NCBI RefSeq assembly: GCF_024160105.1 | Contig: NZ_JAMFTQ010000001.1 | Coordinates: 124,001 to 188,000 of the forward strand | Source of the DNA: Corynebacterium stercoris | GTDB taxonomy: Bacteria > Actinomycetota > Actinomycetes > Mycobacteriales > Mycobacteriaceae | Length of the DNA stretch: 64,000 nucleotides | Direction: 5' to 3' | Shown: positions 9,196 through 17,968 of the stretch, piece by piece | Layout of the letters: the number at the start of each line of letters is the position of its first letter | How positions within the stretch are numbered: the first letter of the stretch is position 1 | Notes under the pieces: model-generated | The model's database searches: none | Told to the model about the DNA's origin: nothing | The model's input: the letters and a program-made list of their open reading frames with translations, nothing else | Program-made: the position numbers and the translations under genes

Positions 9196-9291
9196 ATGGA
9201 ACCCATTCTCGTGCTCGCCGACATCCACCTCGGCCGCAAGTTCAAAGCAACCGTCGAGAACCTGACTTCATTAACATGGCAGCATGACTGA
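9196..9291 (+). pseudogene. 5' stub of a metallophosphoesterase-like gene
   Basis: An open frame of 31 codons beginning MEPILVLADIHLGRKFKA. The hydrophobic strand followed by ADIHLG is the first metal-binding motif (D-x-H) of calcineurin-like phosphoesterases such as SbcD or YfcE. After about residue 18 the resemblance ends and the frame stops at 9289-9291, overlapping the start of the AhpD-like gene. It keeps a leaderless promoter. I read it as the remains of a phosphoesterase gene whose body was replaced when the AhpD-like gene arrived, but the match is short. Confidence 0.4.
9272..9277 (+). promoter_or_regulatory. -10 element of the AhpD-like gene (leaderless type)
   Basis: TAACAT, then six bases, then ATG at 9284. 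It lies inside the stub frame that starts at 9196. Confidence 0.5.
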
Positions 9292-9760
9292 TCGAAACCG
9301 CAAACCCATTCCAAAAGTCGCCTACGCGCCGATGTTGGGGTTGGAAACGTTCGTTCGAGCACGAGTGAACAAAGATATGTCGCACCTGGTGCAGCTGCGC
9401 GCTTCTGCGCTGAACCAGTGCGTGTATTGTCTTGCGATGCACCGCCGGGACGCGCGCAAGGACGGCTGGTCCAAAGACCGTATCCGCCAGGTTGAATCGT
9501 GGACGGACCACCGCGACAGATTCGATGCCGCTGAAACCGCCGCACTAGAGCTCACAGACGCGGTGACTCACATCCGCGGTGAGGAGTCGGTTCCGGACGA
9601 ACTCTGGAACCGCGTTGAAGCTGAGCACGGCGAGAAGGACGCCCGCAACCTGCTCATGGCGATCGTGACCATTAACGCGTGGAATCGAATCGGGATTACT
9701 ACCCGACTCGATCCTGAGAGCCTTGCGGGCGTGGACGCGTTCGATCTCGGCGAGGAGTAG
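9284..9760 (+). CDS. AhpD-like carboxymuconolactone decarboxylase family protein
   Basis: 158 residues, all-helical. The AhpD core motif is present: QCVYCLAMHRRDARKDG, with the redox pair C-x2-C and the following His. Members act as peroxidase-coupled disulfide reductases or as decarboxylases; the Cys pair favours a redox role. No AhpC-type partner is next to it. Its bases are visibly less GC-rich than the neighbours, it lies alone between two minus-strand genes, and its promoter sits in the remains of another gene, all of which suggest acquisition by transfer. The ATG at 9284 is set by the -10 element six bases upstream. Confidence 0.85.
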   Translation: MTDRNRKPIPKVAYAPMLGLETFVRARVNKDMSHLVQLRASALNQCVYCLAMHRRDARKDGWSKDRIRQVESWTDHRDRFDAAETAALELTDAVTHIRGEESVPDELWNRVEAEHGEKDARNLLMAIVTINAWNRIGITTRLDPESLAGVDAFDLGEE

Positions 9761-9768
9761 CTGCTTAG

Positions 9769-12700
9769 CTAGCCGTTCTTCTCGACCGTTGCGGTGACAC
9801 CGTCGATGACGTCTACTGCCCCATCGAGTGGCTCGGACACGACCGTGAAGTCGGTCGCAAGCGTCTCGGCGGCGATGTGTGCGGCGTGGCGCTCGGCCCA
9901 GTCGCGCTTCTCTGCGGGGACGGCGAGGCGCACAGCGATGCGGTCAGAAACGGCGAAACCGGCGTTCTTGCGGGCGTCCTGGAGGCCGCGGATGACGTCG
10001 GCAGCCCAGCCCTCGGCCTCGAGTTCCTCGGTGACCTCGGTGTCGAGGACAACGAGGCCCACGGTGCCGTCGGCGGACTCGACGCGCGCGGTGCTGTCCG
10101 GGTTCTCCGCGACGAGGCGCTCGGTGAACAGCTCCGGGGTGAGCACGATATCGCCGTCGACGACAACGTTCTCGCCCTCGCGAACGTAGTTGCCGGCCTT
10201 GACGTTCTTGATGGCGCGCTGCACGTCCTTGCCCAGCTGCGGACCCGCGACCTTGGCGTTGACGACAACTTCGAAGCTGCCGGCGGAGTCAACGTCGTCG
10301 GTGAGCTCGACTTCCTTGACGTTGACCTCGTCGCGGATCACGGCGGCGAAGTCCGCGAGCTCGTGAGCCTGCGGGAGCGCCACGGTGAGCTTCGGCAGCG
10401 GCAGGCGGTTGCGCAGCTTGCGGGCCTTGCGCACAGACGACGCTGCGGAGCAGACGGCGCGGGTGGCGTCCATGGTGGCCACGAGTGCGTCGTCGGCAGG
10501 CAGCTGATCCGCGGTCGGGTAGTCGGTGAGGTGCACGGAACGCTCCCCCGTCAGGCCGCGCCAAATCACCTCGGTGATGTACGGCAGCAGCGGCGCGGCG
10601 GCGCGGCAGGTGACCTCGAGCACCGTGTAGAGCGTGTTGAAGGCCTCCGGGTGCGCCTCCTGACCCTCCCAGAAGCGGTCGCGGGAGCGGCGCACGTACC
10701 AGTTGGTCAGGGTGTCGGCGAACTGGCGGAGCTGATCGCAGGCGTCGGCAATGCGGACCTCGTCGAGGGCGGCGCCCACGCTGGCGACCATGTCGTGCGT
10801 CTTAGCAAGGATGTAGCGGTCGAGCACGTCGGTGGAATCCACGGACCACTGCGCGTCCTCGGAGGAGTACAGCTGCAGGAAGGTGTAGGCGTTCCAGATC
10901 GGCAGGATCGCCTGGCGAACTCCCTCGCGGATGCCCTGCTCGGTGACGATCAGGTTGCCTCCGCGCAGGATCGGCGAGGCCATGAGGAACCAGCGCATCG
11001 CGTCGGAGCCGTCGCGGTCGAAAACCTCGTTGACGTTCGGGTAGTTGCCCTTGGACTTGGACATCTTCAACCCGTCGTTGCCCAGCACGATGCCGTGGGC
11101 GACGACCTTCTTGAACGCGACACGGTCGAACAGCGCCGTCGACAGCACGTGCTGCACGTAGAACCAGCCGCGGGACTGGCCGGAGTACTCCACGATGAAG
11201 TCCGCCGGCTGGCGTACGTCGTGCTCCTGGACGTTCTCGAACGGGTAGTGGTACTGGGCGAACGGCATGGAGCCTGACTCGAACCAGCAGTCGAGCACGT
11301 CCGGCACGCGGCGCATGGTGGACTGGCCCGTCGGGTCGTCCGGATTCGGTCGGGTCAGCTCGTCGATGTACGGGCGGTGCAGCGACGTCGGGCGCACGCC
11401 GAAATCGCGCTCCAGCTCATCGAGGGAGCCGTACACGTCCACGCGCGGGTACTCCGGGTTGTCGGACACCCACGCCGGCACCGGGGAGCCCCAGTAACGG
11501 GTACGGGAGATGTTCCAGTCGCGGGCGCCTTCGAGCCACTTGCCGAACTGGCCGTCGCGCATGTGGGACGGGATCCAATCGATCTCCTGGTTCAGCTCGA
11601 CCATGCGGTCGCGGATGTCGGTGACCTTCACAAACCACGCCGGAAGCGCCATGTAGATCAGCGGCTCACCGGAGCGCCAGGAGTGCGGGTAGGAGTGCAC
11701 GATCGTCTGGTCGCGCAGCACGCGGCCGCGCTCCCGAAGGTCGCGGATGATGTCGCGGTTCGCGTCGAACACCAGCTTGCCCTGGTAATCCGGCACCAGC
11801 GACGTGAACTTGCCGTCGGCATCGACGGGGATGACCAGCGGGATGTTGTAGCCCTCGCAGGTGGTCATATCGTCCTCACCGAAGGCAGGTGCCTGGTGGA
11901 CGATGCCAGTGCCGTCTTCGGTGGTCACGTAATCCGCCGTGAGCACCATGAACGCGTTCTCGGTGTCGCGGAAGTAGTCGAAGACCGGCTCATACTCCAG
12001 GCCCTCCAGCTGCGCGCCGGTGAAGGTTGCAACCACCTCGGGGTTCTCGCCGAGTTCCTTCGCGTAGGCGTCGATCAGGTCGGTTGCGAGGAGCAGACGC
12101 TTGCCGACGAACGCTTCCGCGCCGCCCTCGCCCACAACTACCAGCGAGTACTCGACCTCGGGGTGCACAGCCAGCGCGAGGTTGGACGGCAGGGTCCAGG
12201 GCGTGGTCGTCCAGGCGATGGCGCAGGCGTCGTGAAGCAAGGGCTCCGAGGCCCAGGTTGCGGCGGCCGGGAAGCCCTCGCGCGCGCCGGTGAACGGCAG
12301 CGTGACGGTGACGGTCGGATCCTGGCGCTCGCGGTAAGAATCGTCGAGGCGCGTCTCCTGGTTGGACAGCGGTGTGTGCTCGGCCCAGGAGTACGGCAGG
12401 ACGCGGAAGCCCTGGTAGATCAGGCCCTTGTCGTAGAGCTCCTTGAACGCCCACATGACGGACTCCATGTACTCGAGGTCCATGGTCTTGTAGCCGTTCT
12501 CGAAGTCAACCCAGCGCGCCTGGCGGGTGACGTAGTCCTCCCACTCGTCGGCGTAGTGCATCACGGACTTAGCGCAATACTCGTTGAACTTCTCCAGGCC
12601 CATGTCTTCGATCTGGGCCTTGTCGGTGATGTTCAGCTGCTTCTCCGCCTCAAGCTCGGCGGGCAGGCCGTGGCAGTCCCAGCCGAACACGCGGGGGACG

Positions 12701-12954
12701 TGGTAGCCGGCCTGGGTGCGGTAACGCGGAACGATGTCCTTGACGTAGCCGGTGAGCAGGTGACCGTAGTGCGGCAGGCCGTTGGCGAACGGCGGGCCGT
12801 CGTTGAACACGTACTCTTCGCAGCCCTCGCGGTTCTCCAGCGAAGCCTGGAACGTGCCGTCCTCGTTCCAGTATTTGAGCACGGCCTGTTCCATCTCGGG
12901 GAACGCCGAGCTGCCGGCAGTGAGATCGGCCTTGGGGTAAACGCCGCCAACCAT
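9769..12954 (-). CDS. ileS: Isoleucyl-tRNA synthetase
   Basis: 1061 residues; charges tRNA(Ile) with isoleucine and edits mischarged valine. The class I signatures are HYGH in [12 protein letters not shown] (about residue 62) and KMSKS in [13 protein letters not shown]. The connective editing domain lies between them (for example [14 protein letters not shown]). The length and the C-terminal part match the longer, eukaryote-like type 2 enzymes. The frame is open back to 13110, but ATG at 12952-12954 has GGAGGA eight bases upstream and gives the conserved start. A T-box leader lies directly upstream, so expression should rise when uncharged tRNA(Ile) accumulates. Confidence 0.97.
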   Translation of the reverse strand: MVGGVYPKADLTAGSSAFPEMEQAVLKYWNEDGTFQASLENREGCEEYVFNDGPPFANGLPHYGHLLTGYVKDIVPRYRTQAGYHVPRVFGWDCHGLPAELEAEKQLNITDKAQIEDMGLEKFNEYCAKSVMHYADEWEDYVTRQARWVDFENGYKTMDLEYMESVMWAFKELYDKGLIYQGFRVLPYSWAEHTPLSNQETRLDDSYRERQDPTVTVTLPFTGAREGFPAAATWASEPLLHDACAIAWTTTPWTLPSNLALAVHPEVEYSLVVVGEGGAEAFVGKRLLLATDLIDAYAKELGENPEVVATFTGAQLEGLEYEPVFDYFRDTENAFMVLTADYVTTEDGTGIVHQAPAFGEDDMTTCEGYNIPLVIPVDADGKFTSLVPDYQGKLVFDANRDIIRDLRERGRVLRDQTIVHSYPHSWRSGEPLIYMALPAWFVKVTDIRDRMVELNQEIDWIPSHMRDGQFGKWLEGARDWNISRTRYWGSPVPAWVSDNPEYPRVDVYGSLDELERDFGVRPTSLHRPYIDELTRPNPDDPTGQSTMRRVPDVLDCWFESGSMPFAQYHYPFENVQEHDVRQPADFIVEYSGQSRGWFYVQHVLSTALFDRVAFKKVVAHGIVLGNDGLKMSKSKGNYPNVNEVFDRDGSDAMRWFLMASPILRGGNLIVTEQGIREGVRQAILPIWNAYTFLQLYSSEDAQWSVDSTDVLDRYILAKTHDMVASVGAALDEVRIADACDQLRQFADTLTNWYVRRSRDRFWEGQEAHPEAFNTLYTVLEVTCRAAAPLLPYITEVIWRGLTGERSVHLTDYPTADQLPADDALVATMDATRAVCSAASSVRKARKLRNRLPLPKLTVALPQAHELADFAAVIRDEVNVKEVELTDDVDSAGSFEVVVNAKVAGPQLGKDVQRAIKNVKAGNYVREGENVVVDGDIVLTPELFTERLVAENPDSTARVESADGTVGLVVLDTEVTEELEAEGWAADVIRGLQDARKNAGFAVSDRIAVRLAVPAEKRDWAERHAAHIAAETLATDFTVVSEPLDGAVDVIDGVTATVEKNG

Positions 12955-12960
12955 TGCAAA

Positions 12961-13180
12961 TTCCTCCACATAGTGCGCATCGTGCAGGGACGCAGCCATT
13001 CGGCCACGCGGTACCACCCTGCTTGGGCCCGCGTGCTCGGGCCCCGCTTCATTTATGTGAAGGAAGTGACGTCTTCCGTGCGTACGTCCGGTTCTACTGA
13101 GCGGCTCCAACCCTGGGCAAGGGCTGCGGCCGCCGTTCTTCCGGAACGCTCCCCGGTGATGGCCGGATCACTGCGTATGT
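12961..13180 (-). promoter_or_regulatory. T-box leader of ileS (specifier ATC, translational type)
   Basis: The minus strand contains the T-box core AGGGTGGTACCGCG at 13007-13020, whose TGGT pairs with the 3' end of uncharged tRNA. Upstream, GTGATCCGGCCATCAC (13157-13172) forms a short stem I with the isoleucine codon ATC at 13166-13168 as specifier. GCAGGG and CCCTGC around the core form the antisequestrator. There is no T-run terminator; instead the Shine-Dalgarno GGAGGA lies 3' of the core, as in actinobacterial translational T-boxes. A short or ultrashort stem I is known in this group. Confidence 0.9.
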
Positions 13181-13186
13181 GCGCTC

Positions 13187-13192
13187 ACTATA
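13187..13192 (-). promoter_or_regulatory. -10 element of the ileS transcript
   Basis: TATAGT on the minus strand; the predicted start is near 13180. The element lies inside a perfect inverted repeat with seven-base arms GTGCGCT/AGCGCAC (13179-13185 and 13192-13198). Confidence 0.6.
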
Positions 13193-13204
13193 GCGCACTC
13201 GGTA

Positions 13205-14242
13205 TTACTTTTCGCCGTTGGGAGCGAAGCTGCCGCGGGACTCCAGCTCTTCGAGCTGGGAGGTCAGCAGCGTCTTCAGGCGGGTGCGGTACTCGCGCTC
13301 GAAGGTGCGCAGCTCCGCAATGCGGTTCTCCAGGGCGGTCTGCTGCTGCTTCACCGTGTTCATGATCTCGGTGTGCTTGCGCTCGGCCTCAGCCTGGAGC
13401 TGCTTCGCCTGCTCCTCCGCCTGGCGAATCTGCGCCTCGGAGCGGGAGTTCGCCTCGGAGGTGGTCTCCTCAGCCTTCTTCTCCGCGTCGGAGACCAGCT
13501 GGGTGGCGCGCTGCTCAGCGTCAGAGACCAGCTTGCCCGCGCGCTGCTCGGCGTTGGTGGTGGTCTCCTCTGCCTTGCGCTGCGCGTCTGCCAGCTGCTT
13601 CTTGGCGGTGGTCTCAGCGTCACCCAGCTGGCGCTCGGCGGCGGTGCGGGCCTCCTCGAGCATGGTCTGGGCCTCCGCCTGTGCGTCGGAAGTCAGGCGC
13701 TCCGCCATCTCCTGCGCGAGGCCGAGCACCTTGGCGGCCTGGACGTGGGTGTCCGCATTCGCGGCACCGGACGGGGCAGCCTTCGCGGCGGCCGGTTGGG
13801 CCGCCGGTGCCGAAGCGGCCTTCTTGGCCTCGGCGACGCGCTTGTCGGCATTGCGCACAGCCTCATCCGCCTGCTGGCGAGCCTTCTTCGCCTCGTCCTT
13901 AGCAGCAGCGAGCTCGGACTGGGCCTGCTCCTGCGCCTGCTTCGCCTTCGCCAGGCGCTCCTCGTAGTCCTTGCGGAGCTGCTCCTCGACGGAGCGGCGA
14001 ATCGCAGCCTCGTCGACGTTGGAACCGCCAGCGGCCGGCGCCGGGGCTGCAGCCGGCTTGGTGCCGGCGGCGTTGAGCTCCTCTACGCGCGCACGCAGGT
14101 CGTCGTTCTCGTCCTGCAGCTGAGCAAGCGTGTCTTCGACGAGGTCGAGGAACTGGTCGACCTCATCCTCGTTGTAGCCCCGCTTACCAATCGGTGGCTT
14201 GCTGAAAGCGACATTGTGCACGTCTGCTGGTGTCAGCGGCAT
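13205..14242 (-). CDS. wag31: Wag31/DivIVA polar growth protein
   Basis: 345 residues; a coiled-coil scaffold that gathers at curved membrane of the cell poles and directs tip growth in Corynebacterineae. The N-terminal DivIVA domain begins [19 protein letters not shown] and contains [18 protein letters not shown], followed by an Ala/Pro-rich linker (about residues 60-75). The rest is a very long coiled coil rich in Ala, Glu, Gln and Lys with repeated SDAEQRA/SDAEKKA-type segments. ATG at 14240-14242 is preceded by GAAGGGA. It is downstream of the yggT-like gene with its own promoter in the gap and is the last gene of the dcw cluster before ileS. Confidence 0.95.
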   Translation of the reverse strand: MPLTPADVHNVAFSKPPIGKRGYNEDEVDQFLDLVEDTLAQLQDENDDLRARVEELNAAGTKPAAAPAPAAGGSNVDEAAIRRSVEEQLRKDYEERLAKAKQAQEQAQSELAAAKDEAKKARQQADEAVRNADKRVAEAKKAASAPAAQPAAAKAAPSGAANADTHVQAAKVLGLAQEMAERLTSDAQAEAQTMLEEARTAAERQLGDAETTAKKQLADAQRKAEETTTNAEQRAGKLVSDAEQRATQLVSDAEKKAEETTSEANSRSEAQIRQAEEQAKQLQAEAERKHTEIMNTVKQQQTALENRIAELRTFEREYRTRLKTLLTSQLEELESRGSFAPNGEK

Positions 14243-14280
14243 TGGCGTTCCCTTCGATACATGTCTTGCACTTTCTAACA

Positions 14281-14286
14281 GTTATA
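14281..14286 (-). promoter_or_regulatory. Probable -10 element of wag31
   Basis: TATAAC on the minus strand, about 38 bases upstream of the wag31 start, in the 71-base gap after the YggT gene. Wag31 is abundant in this group, so a dedicated promoter is expected. Confidence 0.5.
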
Positions 14287-14313
14287 CCCTCACCGTAGAC
14301 CGCACGTTGAACT

Positions 14314-14625
14314 TTAGACACCCAGGGCGGGGCGAATGAGCAGGCCCTGAATCAGCGCCTGAACAATTGCGAGGCCGAAAAACAGGACGATGACGCTCAC
14401 GTCGAGGCCCACGCCGCCGCCGAGACGCAGCGGCGGAATGAGGCGCCGCAGGGCCTTCACCGGCGGATCGGTGACCACGAACATCGGCTCGGCGGCCATG
14501 ATGAACCAGTGCGGCGGCTCGAACCGCTTGGAGAAGGACTGGATCATCTCGATGATGATGCGGATGATCACCACGAGCATGTACAGGCCGACGAGGGCGT
14601 AGAGAGTTGCTCCGAAATATGCCAC
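14314..14625 (-). CDS. YggT family membrane protein
   Basis: 103 residues with two hydrophobic helices, about residues 5-28 (LYALVGLYMLVVIIRIIIEM) and 74-98, and the polar loop EPPHWFIMAAEPMFVVTDPPVKALRRLIPP between them, in which the TDP..LRR..PP pattern is the YggT family mark. Its exact role is unknown; in many bacteria it lies between sepF and divIVA and affects envelope growth. The start is GTG at 14623-14625, six bases behind TAGCCT, so it can be made from its own leaderless message as well as from sepF transcripts. Confidence 0.85.
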   Translation of the reverse strand: MAYFGATLYALVGLYMLVVIIRIIIEMIQSFSKRFEPPHWFIMAAEPMFVVTDPPVKALRRLIPPLRLGGGVGLDVSVIVLFFGLAIVQALIQGLLIRPALGV

Positions 14626-14631
14626 GGGGAC

Positions 14632-14637
14632 AGGCTA
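14632..14637 (-). promoter_or_regulatory. -10 element of the yggT-like gene (leaderless type)
   Basis: TAGCCT on the minus strand, six bases before the GTG start; no Shine-Dalgarno sequence is present. Confidence 0.5.
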
Positions 14638-14646
14638 GCGGATGGC

Positions 14647-15081
14647 CTAGTCCAGGCGTGCCGCGTGCTTCAGCTCGGAGGTGGTGATGCGCGCGTTCTC
14701 CGGGATGATAGCGAACACGCGGCGGCGGGAACCCGAGTTTTTGGTCAGGTTCTGCATGCTGCCGCGCAAGGCGAAGCACAGACCCGCGGCGAAGTCGACC
14801 ACGCGCTTTGCATCGGCTGCATCCAGGTCGGTCAAGTCCATGATGACAGCGTCGCCGTCGCGGAACGGCTCTCCGATGTCCTTTGCGTCGTTGTAGGAGC
14901 GCGGTGCGGTGGAGACGATCTCCGGGGTGTAGGAACGCGGCTCGCGGTGCACCTCGCGGGTGCGCGGGGCGTGCTCGGTCTCGCGCGGCTCGCGGTACTG
15001 CTGGTCGTCGTAGTAGGTGTCATCCGCTGCTTCGTACGGGCCGAAACCGAAGAATTCCTTGGCGCTGCCGATAAAGGACAT
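14647..15081 (-). CDS. sepF: Cell division protein SepF
   Basis: 144 residues; the membrane tether of FtsZ in actinobacteria, which lack FtsA. The first residues (MSFIGSAKEFFGF) form the amphipathic membrane-binding helix. A variable, charged linker with many Arg/Glu/Tyr follows (about residues 15-65), then the SepF core (about 70-144) with DGDAVIMDLTDLD and VVDFAAGLCFALRGSM. ATG at 15079-15081 has AAGGAG eight bases upstream. It lies downstream of ftsZ and the two enzyme genes pgeF and yggS-like, the usual actinobacterial order. Confidence 0.95.
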   Translation of the reverse strand: MSFIGSAKEFFGFGPYEAADDTYYDDQQYREPRETEHAPRTREVHREPRSYTPEIVSTAPRSYNDAKDIGEPFRDGDAVIMDLTDLDAADAKRVVDFAAGLCFALRGSMQNLTKNSGSRRRVFAIIPENARITTSELKHAARLD

Positions 15082-15142
15082 GAGGGTCGCTCCTTGAAGC
15101 TCTACTTGAGGCTTAGATATGCCGGTTGTACTGGGGTTTTGC

Positions 15143-15868
15143 TCAGATTACGGGGCGGGGGCCGAACACTGCGGTTCCGACACGCACGATGTCGGAACCA
15201 CACAAAATCGCGTCCTCGAAGTCGCCCGACATGCCCGCCGAGAACGCCAGCTGCCGGCCGAGGCGCTGGGAGTAATCGTCGGTAAGCGAGCGAACGTTCT
15301 CGAACACCGCGCGCGGATCCGCGTCGAGGGGCGGGACCACCATGAAGCCGGCGAGCGCGAGGTGCTCGGCAGCCTCCACGGTGTCGACGAGCTCGGGCAC
15401 GTCCTCCTCGGGGGTGCCCCCGCGCGAGGTGTCGCCGTCGGCGGAAATTTGGATCAGGCACGGCAGGACGCGCGACGCTTCCGGGCGATCGCCCCGTTCG
15501 AGCGCGAGCGCCATGCCGCGGTCCAGGCCGTTCGCTAGCTTCACGCTGTCCAGGGAGTGGACCTCGCGGGCCCAGCGCGCCACGGCATTCGCCTTCTTCG
15601 ACTGGATCTGCCCGATCATGGCGATGCCGCAGGGAGCACCCAGCTCGGTCAACGCCTGCACCTTGTCGCGCGCTTCCTGCTCGCGGTTCTCCCCCACCAA
15701 CTCGATGCCCAGCTCAGCCACTGCCGCAATGGCCTCGACAGGGTGGAACTTGCTCACTGGCAGCAGCGTCACGCTGCCTGCCGGGCGTCCGGCGGCGCGC
15801 TCGGCGGCGCGGATGCGTGCGCGAACGGCGTCGAGGTTCGCGGCGAGCTGCGCGGTATCTACGGTCAT
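15143..15868 (-). CDS. YggS/PROSC family pyridoxal phosphate-binding protein
   Basis: 241 residues; a single-domain TIM-barrel protein that binds PLP and controls vitamin B6 and amino acid balance. The PLP lysine is in LLPVSKFHP (about residue 39). Other family segments are GENREQEARDK, IGQIQSKKAN and the C-terminal LSAGMSGDFEDAI variant with phosphate-binding SDIVRVGTAVFG. The ATG is three bases after the pgeF stop, so the two genes are in one operon. The link to division is conserved by position in many Gram-positives, but its reason is not known. Confidence 0.93.
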   Translation of the reverse strand: MTVDTAQLAANLDAVRARIRAAERAAGRPAGSVTLLPVSKFHPVEAIAAVAELGIELVGENREQEARDKVQALTELGAPCGIAMIGQIQSKKANAVARWAREVHSLDSVKLANGLDRGMALALERGDRPEASRVLPCLIQISADGDTSRGGTPEEDVPELVDTVEAAEHLALAGFMVVPPLDADPRAVFENVRSLTDDYSQRLGRQLAFSAGMSGDFEDAILCGSDIVRVGTAVFGPRPVI

Positions 15869-15871
15869 CTC

Positions 15872-16597
15872 TTACGCCCCCGTCAGCCAGATCACGCCCG
15901 CCTGGCGTCCGGTGGTGCCCTCGCGGCGGTACGAGAAAAAGTCGGTGTCCGTGATGGTGTCGCGCGGGTCCGCCTCGACATGCGTCACGCCCAGCGACAG
16001 CAGCTGCCGCACGAGCCCGGCGCGGATATCCAGGCCGGTGGTGCCCTTCGCGGTGCGGGTGCGCGATCCGGGCAGGTGCTTTTCGACGTCAGCAGCCATC
16101 TCCGCAGGCACTTCATAGGATGCTCCGGCTGCCGCCGGCCCGAGGAGCACCTGGATGTTCGCGGGAGATGCGCCAAGCTCCCGCATGGTCTCGACGGTGC
16201 GTCGCACGATGCCGTTGCGCGCGCCGAGACGGCCGGCGTGGGCGGCGGCGATGACCCCGGCGGAGTGGTCCGCCAGGAGCACCGGCACACAGTCGGCGAC
16301 GAGGACGGTGAGCGCGAGACCGACCTGGGTGGTCACCACCGCGTCGGTCGCTTCCACCGGCTCCGCCTGCGGTCCGTCGACGACGGTGACGGTGTTGGTG
16401 TGCAGCTGCTCCATCCACACGAACTGCGCCGGGTCGAGGCCCAGGACGCGGGCGAGGCGGGCGCGGTTCGCCGCGACGTGCTCGGGGTTGTCGCCGACGT
16501 GGTCGCCCAGGTTGAAGGAGTCGTACGGGGACGCGGACGCCCCGCCCGCACGGGTGGTGAACGCCATGCGGACGGGGCGTGTGGATGTGTCGGTCAT
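15872..16597 (-). CDS. pgeF: Peptidoglycan editing factor / purine nucleoside phosphorylase (laccase-domain DUF152 family)
   Basis: 241 residues. Family members remove wrongly placed L-Ser from cytoplasmic muropeptide precursors (PgeF) or act on purine nucleosides. The metal site residues are visible: His in WMEQLHTNTV, Cys in VADCVPVLLAD and His in AAHAGRLGARNGIV. The ATG at 16595-16597 overlaps the ftsZ stop by one base (TAATG), so the genes are translationally coupled. Its place directly after ftsZ fits a peptidoglycan quality-control role. Confidence 0.9.
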   Translation of the reverse strand: MTDTSTRPVRMAFTTRAGGASASPYDSFNLGDHVGDNPEHVAANRARLARVLGLDPAQFVWMEQLHTNTVTVVDGPQAEPVEATDAVVTTQVGLALTVLVADCVPVLLADHSAGVIAAAHAGRLGARNGIVRRTVETMRELGASPANIQVLLGPAAAGASYEVPAEMAADVEKHLPGSRTRTAKGTTGLDIRAGLVRQLLSLGVTHVEADPRDTITDTDFFSYRREGTTGRQAGVIWLTGA

Positions 16598-17829
16598 TAG
16601 CGCAGGAAATCCGGAACGTCGACGTCGAAGTCGTCGTCGTGGCCGCCGCGGCGGTCATCGCGGCGCTCGTCGCTGGTGAACAGGCCGCCGCGCTGCGGCT
16701 CGTAGCGGTGGCGGGCCTGGTAGTCGTCGCTGAAGCGGTCGCGGTCGGAGGAACGATCGTCGAAAAGCGAACCGCGCGCCGGGGCCGGGGTTGCAGTCTC
16801 GGAGGCCGGAGCCTGCTCGACCTGGATGGAGGTGGAGCCGGCCGGGGTCTCGCCGGTGGCGGAGGGCTCGGGCAGCTTGTTCGCCTGCTCGTCGAAGCCG
16901 GTGGCGATGATGGTCACGCGAACCTCGTCGCCCAGGTTGTCGTCGATGATGGTGCCGAAGATGATGTTGGCGTCGTCGTCGGCCTTTTCCTCGACGATGG
17001 AGGCGGCAGCGTGGACTTCCTGGAGGCCCAGGTCGGAACCGCCGGCGATGGAGAGGAGCACGCCCTTCGCGCCCTCCATGGTGGACTCGAGCAGCGGGGA
17101 GTTGATGGCCTGCTCAGTGGCCGTCATGACGCGGTTCTCGCCGCGTGCGGAACCGACGCCCATGAGCGCGGAGCCGGCATCCGCCATGACGGAGCGGACG
17201 TCCGCGAAGTCAACGTTGATCATGCCCGGGATGGTGATCAGGTTGGTGATGCCCTGGACACCGTTGAAGAGCACCTCATCCGCCGCGCGGAACGCGTCCA
17301 TCATGGACAGCTCAGCGTCGCCCAGCTGCAGGAGGCGGTCGTTCGGGATGACGATGACGGTGTCGCAGACTTCCTTGAGGTTCTCGATGCCCTCGAGCGC
17401 CTGGCGGGTGCGGCGCTTACCTTCGAAGGTGAAGGGGCGGGTCACCACACCGATGGTCAGCGCGCCCATCTTTTTCGCGATGCCGGCCACGACCGGAGCC
17501 GCGCCCGTGCCGGTGCCGCCGCCCTCGCCGGCGGTGACGAAGACCATGTCGGAGCCCTTCAGCGATTCCTCGATCTCCTGCTTGTGGTCCTCAGCGCTGG
17601 TGCGGCCCACCTCCGGGTTCGCGCCGGCACCCAGGCCGCGGGTGGCCTCGCGGCCGATGTCCAGCTTGGTGTCTGCGTCGGTGAACAGCAGCGCCTGGGA
17701 GTCGGTGTTGATGGCGACGAACTCGACGCCCTTGAGGCCCTCCTCGATCATGCGGTTGACGGCGTTGACGCCGCCGCCGCCGACACCGACGACGCGGATC
17801 ATGGCGAGGTAGTTAGCGGGAGAGGTCAT
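16597..17829 (-). CDS. ftsZ: Cell division GTPase FtsZ
   Basis: 410 residues; a tubulin-like GTPase that forms the division ring. The GTP-binding signature GGGTGTG is at about residues 103-109 and the catalytic T7 loop at about residue 206 ([13 protein letters not shown]). The C-terminal linker is Arg/Asp-rich and ends in the conserved tail DVDVPDFLR, which binds SepF and FtsW. The frame is open to 17883, but ATG at 17827-17829 gives the family start [16 protein letters not shown] 139-base upstream region holds a promoter and a large dyad. Confidence 0.98.
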   Translation of the reverse strand: MTSPANYLAMIRVVGVGGGGVNAVNRMIEEGLKGVEFVAINTDSQALLFTDADTKLDIGREATRGLGAGANPEVGRTSAEDHKQEIEESLKGSDMVFVTAGEGGGTGTGAAPVVAGIAKKMGALTIGVVTRPFTFEGKRRTRQALEGIENLKEVCDTVIVIPNDRLLQLGDAELSMMDAFRAADEVLFNGVQGITNLITIPGMINVDFADVRSVMADAGSALMGVGSARGENRVMTATEQAINSPLLESTMEGAKGVLLSIAGGSDLGLQEVHAAASIVEEKADDDANIIFGTIIDDNLGDEVRVTIIATGFDEQANKLPEPSATGETPAGSTSIQVEQAPASETATPAPARGSLFDDRSSDRDRFSDDYQARHRYEPQRGGLFTSDERRDDRRGGHDDDFDVDVPDFLR

Positions 17830-17925
17830 GAGGTGGATCTCGCCTTTCGGTTCTAAGGAGACGGGTGAAGGGATTGCCCCCATCTTTAAGGACGCGGCGG
17901 GAAAATCGGTGCTTTCGGTCGGCGT

Positions 17926-17960
17926 GTCACAACCCTCAACCTCGACTTTAGGGTTGTGAC
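17926..17960. promoter_or_regulatory. Inverted repeat over the ftsZ promoter
   Basis: Two perfect 11-base arms, GTCACAACCCT (17926-17936) and AGGGTTGTGAC (17950-17960), around a 13-base centre; pairing extends inward by AA/TT. The minus-strand -10 candidate TAAAGT (17945-17950) lies in the dyad. No T-run follows on the minus strand, so it is not an ftsQ terminator. It looks like an operator for a dimeric regulator or an RNA stem at the 5' end of the ftsZ message. Confidence 0.6.
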
Positions 17961-17968
17961 CTGGGCTT

